Source of the DNA: Limnohabitans sp. INBF002
Lineage (GTDB): Bacteria; Pseudomonadota; Gammaproteobacteria; Burkholderiales; Burkholderiaceae_C
Assembly: GCF_027924905.1 (NCBI RefSeq)
Contig: NZ_AP027055.1
Location: 1 to 64,000 of the forward strand
Direction: 5' to 3'
DNA: 64,000 nucleotides
The notes under the pieces were generated by a model. That model made no database searches. It had not been told where the DNA came from and saw only the letters and a program-made list of their open reading frames with translations. The translations under genes were made by a program, and so were the position numbers. How positions within the stretch are numbered: the stretch's first letter is position 1; each line of letters begins with the position of its first letter. Shown here one piece after another: positions 59,279-64,000 of the stretch.

Positions 59279-60523
59279 ATGCAAACCAACCTGGCCCCCC
59301 AATACATCGGCACGCCCGAAGGCGAAGCAGCCGAAGCCATCTTGCGCAAGTGCGTGCACTGCGGTTTTTGCACGGCGACGTGCCCCACGTACCAACTGTT
59401 GGGCGACGAGCTAGACGGTCCACGCGGGCGCATCTACTTGATGAAGCAAGTGTTTGAAGGTGCCACGCCCACCCGCGCCACGCAACAGCATTTGGACCGT
59501 TGCCTCACCTGCCGCAACTGCGAAAGCACTTGCCCCAGCGGCGTGCAATACGGTCACTTGGTGGACGTGGGCCGCAAAGTGGTGGATGCGCAAGTGCCGC
59601 GCCCCATGGGCGAGCGCCTGTTGCGCTGGGCCTTGAAAGAAGGCTTGCCCTCGCCGCTGTTTGCGCCCGCCATGAAGTTGGGTCAAGCCGTGCGTGGTGT
59701 TCTGCCCGCCAAGCTCAAAGCCAAAGTGCCAGCGCCCCAAACGGCAGAACGCAATGGCGTGGTGTGGCCCACCCAAACCCACGCCCGCAAAGTGCTGATG
59801 CTCGCAGGCTGCGTACAACCCGCCATGCTGCCCAACATCAACACGGCCACGGCGCGCGTGCTGAATGCGGCCGGCATTCAAACTATTGTGGCGCCCGAAG
59901 CCGGTTGCTGTGGCGCGGTGAAATTCCACTTGAACGACCAAGACGGCGGCATGGCCCACATGCGCAACAACATCGACGCTTGGTGGCCCTTTGTTGAACA
60001 AGGCGTGGAGGCCATCGTGATGAACGCCTCAGGCTGCGGCGTGATGGTGAAAGACTACGGCCACGTGCTGAAAGACGATGCTGCCTACGCCGACAAAGCC
60101 AAACGCATCAGCGAACTCACGCAAGACTTGAGCGAGTTTTTGCCCGAGTTGGTGCCGGTGCTCAAGCCCAAGTTGAAAGCCCACGTGTTGGCCAGCGCGG
60201 GCATGCAAGCCTTCCACCCACCGTGCACTTTGCAGCACGGCCAGCAACTCAAAGGCGGTGTTGAAAAGCACTTGGCCGAGTTGGGCTTTGCCATTCAAGT
60301 GGCCAACACCGAATCGCATTTGTGTTGCGGTTCAGCAGGCACCTACAGTGTGCTCAATCCCGAGATCAGCACCACCTTGCGTGACCGCAAACTCGGCCAC
60401 CTTGATGCGCTCCAGCCCAAAGCGATTCTGAGCGCCAACGTCGGCTGTATTACCCATTTGCAAAGCGGCACCGATGTGCCGGTGAAGCATTGGGTGGAAG
60501 TGCTGGATGAGGCGTTGAACTAA
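59279..60523 (+). CDS. glcF: Glycolate oxidase iron-sulfur subunit GlcF
   Basis: An iron-sulfur subunit, 414 residues, passing electrons from the flavin subunits to the quinone pool. Two 4Fe-4S motifs are present: CVHCGFCTATCP near residue 26 and CLTCRNCESTCPSG near 76. Two C-terminal CCG domains follow (GCCGAVKFH and CCGSAGTYSVLNPE). It follows glcE directly and is convergent with the glutathione peroxidase gene. Confidence 0.95.
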   Translation: MQTNLAPQYIGTPEGEAAEAILRKCVHCGFCTATCPTYQLLGDELDGPRGRIYLMKQVFEGATPTRATQQHLDRCLTCRNCESTCPSGVQYGHLVDVGRKVVDAQVPRPMGERLLRWALKEGLPSPLFAPAMKLGQAVRGVLPAKLKAKVPAPQTAERNGVVWPTQTHARKVLMLAGCVQPAMLPNINTATARVLNAAGIQTIVAPEAGCCGAVKFHLNDQDGGMAHMRNNIDAWWPFVEQGVEAIVMNASGCGVMVKDYGHVLKDDAAYADKAKRISELTQDLSEFLPELVPVLKPKLKAHVLASAGMQAFHPPCTLQHGQQLKGGVEKHLAELGFAIQVANTESHLCCGSAGTYSVLNPEISTTLRDRKLGHLDALQPKAILSANVGCITHLQSGTDVPVKHWVEVLDEALN

Positions 60524-60530
60524 ACCTAGT

Positions 60531-61016
60531 TCACGAAGCCAGGGCGGCTTCAATGTCCTTCGCCAATTTGGCGGGCGTATCCATCGACGCGTAGCGCTTG
60601 AGCACACGCCCATCTTTGCCCACCAAGAATTTGGTGAAGTTCCATTTGATGGCTTCGCTGCCCAAGAGACCGGGCGCTTCTGCTTTGACCCACTTGAACA
60701 GCGGGTGCGCGCTGTCGCCATTCACGTCGACTTTTTCCATCATTGCAAAGCTCACGCCGTAGTTGCGTTGGCAGAAGGCACCAATCTCGGCGTTGCTCCC
60801 GGGGTCTTGCGCGCCAAACTGGTTGCACGGAAAACCAATGACGGCCAAGCCTTGCGAGGCATAGGTTTTGTGCAGTGCCTCTAAGCCTTCAAACTGCGGC
60901 GTGAACCCGCAAGCGCTGGCGGTGTTGACGATGAGCAGCACTTGGCCTTTCAGGTCAGCAAATGACAACGGTGTGCCATCAATGCGGTTGGCGGTGAAGT
61001 CGGTCAAAGTAGTCAT
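60531..61016 (-). CDS. Glutathione peroxidase
   Basis: A 161-residue peroxidase that reduces hydroperoxides with glutathione or thioredoxin. The catalytic residue is Cys (C36 in NTASACGFT) rather than selenocysteine, with Q66 (FPCNQFG) and W125/N126 (KWNFTKF) completing the site. The length and motifs match bacterial BtuE/Gpx-type proteins. It has no signal peptide, so it is probably cytoplasmic. It lies between convergent glcF and the EamA transporter gene. Confidence 0.94.
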   Translation of the reverse strand: MTTLTDFTANRIDGTPLSFADLKGQVLLIVNTASACGFTPQFEGLEALHKTYASQGLAVIGFPCNQFGAQDPGSNAEIGAFCQRNYGVSFAMMEKVDVNGDSAHPLFKWVKAEAPGLLGSEAIKWNFTKFLVGKDGRVLKRYASMDTPAKLAKDIEAALAS

Positions 61017-61035
61017 TGGCGAAGCCTTTCAAAGC

Positions 61036-61064
61036 AAGTGCCTGCGCGCGAAAGCGAGGCACTT
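61036..61064. repeat. Inverted repeat between the EamA and peroxidase genes
   Basis: AAGTGCCT (61036-61043) pairs with AGGCACTT (61057-61064) around a 13-base loop. No clear T tract follows on either strand. It may be a weak terminator for the EamA gene or a control element for the peroxidase. Confidence 0.4.
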
Positions 61065-61072
61065 AAAGTCGA

Positions 61073-62032
61073 TCAAGCGTGGTTTTTGTCGGTGTGCGCT
61101 TGCGATGCCAGCAGCGCAGCCAACACAATCATGCCGCCACCCAGGCCCACGCGCCACGTCAGCGTCGATGCCCCTAGTGCCACCGAGGACACGCTGGCAA
61201 ACACGACTTCCGACATCATCACCATCGCGGTGGTGTGCGCACTCAAGCGGGCGGCGCCGTATTGCAGCGCAAAGTTAGACACCAAAAAAGCCGCGCTCAA
61301 ACCCAAAACCCAAGGTGCCCATGTCGCCACTTGTTGCGCCACGAAAGCGTCGGTCAGCCAATTGAAAAAGCCTGACACACCATGGCTTTCAAGCGGCACG
61401 GCAAACACTTGGGCGGTGGGAACCACGCCCGCCGCCGTGGCCAGCACCGCGCACGCCACCGCCATCAGGGCGCCACCGCTGAACATGGCGACCATGCGGG
61501 CGGACTCAGGTGTGTGTTGCAAGCGCAGCAGCCAAATATTGGTGAGCGCAAAACAAAAACCGCCTAGCAGCGCCAGCACGTCAGACAAATCTTGCGGCAG
61601 AGGCCAAGCAGATTCGGGCGTTTTCAGCACCAACACCACGCCGAGTAGCGCCAGGCCCAAACGCGCCAAGGCGCCGCGTGTGGGCCGTTCATCCAGCAGC
61701 CACCACGCCAGCAACAGCGACCATGTGGGCATGAGATAAAACAGCAACACCACGCGCACCACATCGCCCGTTGTGACGGCCCAGTTAAAGCCGACGTTTG
61801 TAAGACCCGAGGCAGCCATGAGCCACCAAAGTTGCGGGTGTTGTTTGAAGTATCGCCAGCTTGACGGGTTAATGAAGATCAGTACCACCGTGGCCAAGAT
61901 AAACACCGCGGCGGTGGTCCATAAGGGGTGAAGTCCGTCGGTGTCGAGTTGGCGCAGTGGCCACCAAGACAGGCCCCACACCAAAGCGTTGAGGGCCAAT
62001 GCCAACACGGCCAGCAGGGGGCGTGTGGTCAA
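61073..62032 (-). CDS. DMT-superfamily EamA transporter
   Basis: A 319-residue inner-membrane protein with 10 predicted hydrophobic segments and two EamA repeats. The first starts LNALVWGLSWWPLRQLD; the second contains SNFALQYGAARLSAHTTAM. DMT proteins export amino acids, nucleotides or other metabolites; the substrate here is unknown. It is 3 bases from lplT and likely in the same transcription unit. Confidence 0.88.
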   Translation of the reverse strand: MTTRPLLAVLALALNALVWGLSWWPLRQLDTDGLHPLWTTAAVFILATVVLIFINPSSWRYFKQHPQLWWLMAASGLTNVGFNWAVTTGDVVRVVLLFYLMPTWSLLLAWWLLDERPTRGALARLGLALLGVVLVLKTPESAWPLPQDLSDVLALLGGFCFALTNIWLLRLQHTPESARMVAMFSGGALMAVACAVLATAAGVVPTAQVFAVPLESHGVSGFFNWLTDAFVAQQVATWAPWVLGLSAAFLVSNFALQYGAARLSAHTTAMVMMSEVVFASVSSVALGASTLTWRVGLGGGMIVLAALLASQAHTDKNHA

Positions 62033-62035
62033 AAC

Positions 62036-63343
62036 TTAACCGTGCAAGTCGTCGTTGCGCGCGATGTGCATCAAACGTGCAAGTTCTTCACGGTGGTGTT
62101 TGTGGTTGTGTTCGTGCCACAACTTGATGAGCCACATCACATAACCCACCAACGCGCCGAAGGCGGTGATGGCACCAAAGGCGCTGAGCCCCATGCCCGT
62201 GCTGAAGGTGTACAAAAAGCCGAGGCCCAAGATACACAGTTGTTCGTTCAGGTTTTGCACGGCGATGGAACGGCCCGCACCCATGAGGTTGTGACCTCGG
62301 TGTTGCAACAAGGCATTCATCGGCACCACCAAAAAGCCGCCCAAGCCCCCCAAGACAATGAGGAAGGGCACAGCCAGCCAGAGGTTGTCGATGAAGTTCA
62401 TCGCCACCACAAAGCAGCCCATGGCAATGCCCAAAGGCATGAGGCGGGTCGCGTGGTCGAGCCGCATCTTCATGGACGCCACCACTGCGCCCACGGCGGT
62501 GCCGATGGCCACCACACCCACCAAGCTAGAGGCTTGTGTGGTGGTGTAGCCCAAAGCGGCAGCGCTCCAAGCCAGCACGATGTAGCGCAGATTGCCGCTC
62601 ACGCCCCAGAACAAGGTGGTGGTGGCCAAAGAAATTTGGCCCAGCTTGTCGTGCCACAAGCGTTGGTTGCAATGCCAGAAGTCGGGCACCAGCGCCAAGA
62701 GGTTGCGCGCCATGGTTTTTTCGGAGTCCAGGCGCATCGGAATCAACGCCGCGCCGGTGTAAGGAATGCGCTTGTTGAACCAAGCCGCCAAGGCATACAG
62801 AGGAATCAACAAACAAATCGCAGCCTCGGCCGAGGTGTCTACACCCGTGGTGACGAATGGCAAATCAAACGACAACAACCAAGCTGACAAATTTGGCCCT
62901 ACCAATTGGCCACCCAACAACACGCCCAAGATGATGGAGGTGATGGTCAAACCTTCAATCCAACCGTTGGCTTTGACCAACTGTGAGGCGGGCAGCAGCT
63001 CGGTCAGGATGCCGTACTTGGCGGGCGAGTACGCCGCAGCGCCCAAACCGACAACAGCGTAAGCCAGCAAAGGATGCACGCCAAACAGCATCATCAAGCA
63101 ACCCACCACTTTGATGGTGTTGCTCATGAGCATGACTTCGCCCTTCGGTCGTGAGTCGGCAAACGCGCCCACGAATGGGGCGAGCACCACGTAGAACAGG
63201 GCAAACATAGGCACCAGAGCGGCGCGCTGCCATTCGGCGGCGCCATCTGATTTCAGTAATTCGACGGCTGTGACAAACAGTGCGTTGTCGGCCAACGAAC
63301 TGAAAAATTGGGCCGACATGATCGTGTAAAAACCGCGCTTCAT
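62036..63343 (-). CDS. lplT: Lysophospholipid transporter LplT
   Basis: An MFS-fold flippase of 435 residues that returns lysophospholipids to the inner leaflet for repair. The N-terminus FYTIMSAQFFSSLADNALFV and KANGWIEGLTITSIILG are LplT hallmarks. Usually it works with the acyltransferase Aas, which is not seen in this window. It is divergent from alr, sharing a 99-base region that holds a hairpin. Confidence 0.92.
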   Translation of the reverse strand: MKRGFYTIMSAQFFSSLADNALFVTAVELLKSDGAAEWQRAALVPMFALFYVVLAPFVGAFADSRPKGEVMLMSNTIKVVGCLMMLFGVHPLLAYAVVGLGAAAYSPAKYGILTELLPASQLVKANGWIEGLTITSIILGVLLGGQLVGPNLSAWLLSFDLPFVTTGVDTSAEAAICLLIPLYALAAWFNKRIPYTGAALIPMRLDSEKTMARNLLALVPDFWHCNQRLWHDKLGQISLATTTLFWGVSGNLRYIVLAWSAAALGYTTTQASSLVGVVAIGTAVGAVVASMKMRLDHATRLMPLGIAMGCFVVAMNFIDNLWLAVPFLIVLGGLGGFLVVPMNALLQHRGHNLMGAGRSIAVQNLNEQLCILGLGFLYTFSTGMGLSAFGAITAFGALVGYVMWLIKLWHEHNHKHHREELARLMHIARNDDLHG

Positions 63344-63357
63344 GGATGGGTCTGGCA

Positions 63358-63377
63358 GCTCGCAGCGTACTGCGAGC
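63358..63377. repeat. Perfect hairpin in the lplT-alr divergent region
   Basis: GCTCGCAG (63358-63365) and CTGCGAGC (63370-63377) form an 8-bp stem with a CGTA loop, starting 15 bases before the lplT ATG. It would lie in the lplT leader RNA or act as an operator. Confidence 0.45.
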
Positions 63378-63442
63378 CTGCTGATTCTTCTTTCTTCTGT
63401 ATCTACCCAAGGTTATATCACGCGGGTGCCACAATATTGACC

Positions 63443-64000
63443 ATGCCCCGTCCGATACAAGCCTTTGTTCACACCGACGCTTTGCGTCATAACTTGGCGC
63501 GCATGCGCGTTGCTGCTCCTGACGCCCGTGTGTGGGCGGTGGTCAAAGCCAATGCGTATGGCCATGGCATTGAGCGTGTGTTTGAGGGTTTGCGAGGTGC
63601 CGACGGCTTTGCGCTGTTAGACCTCGATGAGGCGCAACGCCTACGCAGCTTGGGCTGGCGCGGACCGGTGCTGTTGCTGGAAGGCGTGTTTGAGTCTCGC
63701 GATTTAGAGCTTTGCTCACGCCTAGACCTGTGGCACACCGTGCATTGCGACGAGCAAATTGACATGCTCAGCCGTCACAAAACCCAAGTGCCGCACCGAA
63801 TATTCCTCAAAATGAACAGCGGTATGAACCGCTTGGGTTTCACGCCCACACGGTTTCGTTCGGCGTGGACACGCTTGAACCAGTTGCCGCAAGTGGATGA
63901 GATTTCGCTCATCACCCACTTCAGCGATGCCGATGGCCCCAAAGGCATTGCCGAACAAATCGCCACGTTCACCAAAACCACCGAAGACTTGCCCGGCGAG
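63443..64000 (+). CDS. alr: Alanine racemase (3' end cut by window edge)
   Basis: A PLP-dependent enzyme making D-alanine for peptidoglycan. The first 186 codons are present. It starts MPRPIQAFVHTDALRHNLAR, and the PLP lysine K35 is in AVVKANAYGHG. FLKMNSGMNRLGF is the second family block, followed by THFSDAD. The frame stays open to the last base, so the C-terminal domain lies outside the window. It is divergent from lplT, an arrangement that may be shared in related genomes. Confidence 0.95.
   Translation, partial: MPRPIQAFVHTDALRHNLARMRVAAPDARVWAVVKANAYGHGIERVFEGLRGADGFALLDLDEAQRLRSLGWRGPVLLLEGVFESRDLELCSRLDLWHTVHCDEQIDMLSRHKTQVPHRIFLKMNSGMNRLGFTPTRFRSAWTRLNQLPQVDEISLITHFSDADGPKGIAEQIATFTKTTEDLPGE

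Overview
The window looks like the replication-origin end of a betaproteobacterial chromosome, most likely Comamonadaceae (a Limnohabitans/Rhodoferax-like freshwater organism). That is inferred from the dnaA-dnaN-gyrB start, the split methionine synthase with an S-adenosylhomocysteine (SAH) riboswitch, the mnmG-rsmG-LysE-parA-hydrolase-parB order and the style of the encoded proteins. Taxonomy is an inference; no database was searched. The sequence is densely coding. No gene-free stretch exceeds 300 bases, no tRNA, rRNA, CRISPR array or insertion sequence was found, and the last gene (alr) runs off the right edge.

Layout. 1-5.5 kb: DnaA boxes, dnaA, an origin-like dnaA-dnaN spacer with a CTA-repeat (DnaA-trio-like) element, dnaN and gyrB. 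5.5-15.1 kb: a metal-handling block with an LTxxQ (Spy/CpxP-like) periplasmic protein, a copper chaperone, the CopA Cu(I) ATPase, a CzcBA-type RND pump without its outer-membrane partner, and a divergent two-component system. 15.2-24.4 kb: mnmG and rsmG, which carry three parS-like sites, a LysE exporter, parA, a serine hydrolase, parB and two tandem hybrid sensor kinases. 24.3-26.4 kb: an FAD-linked D-lactate dehydrogenase-like enzyme and a PduO-type cobalamin adenosyltransferase. 26.6-33.4 kb: an OmpA-like protein, a paralogous exported protein, the remnant of a giant adhesin and a complete LapEBC-type type I secretion system. 33.4-36.4 kb: a coniferyl-aldehyde-dehydrogenase-like enzyme overlapping a PhoD phosphatase. 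36.4-41.1 kb: a branched-chain amino-acid-type ABC importer with a fused LivHM permease. 41.3-45.5 kb: pckG, an unlisted 43-residue membrane peptide and recQ. 45.6-50.6 kb: split metH (two genes) with two unrelated small genes between them and an SAH riboswitch before the second. 50.6-55.1 kb: an MFS transporter, a DUF692/DUF2063 pair related to HvfB/HvfC and comM. 55.1-57.9 kb: a porin-glnK-amtB operon behind an NtrC site and a sigma-54 promoter. 58.0-64.0 kb: glcEF, a glutathione peroxidase, an EamA transporter, lplT and alr.

How the parts work together. The origin, three parS-like sites and parAB form a compact replication/segregation centre. The SAH riboswitch should couple methionine synthase synthesis to the methylation by-product. 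The sigma-54/NtrC signals tie ammonium uptake and a porin to nitrogen limitation. The two most unusual items are (i) a DUF692 (MNIO) protein that keeps the family scaffold but has lost nearly all expected metal ligands, translationally coupled to a DUF2063 partner, and (ii) a type I secretion locus whose adhesin substrate survives here only as an out-of-frame C-terminal fragment.
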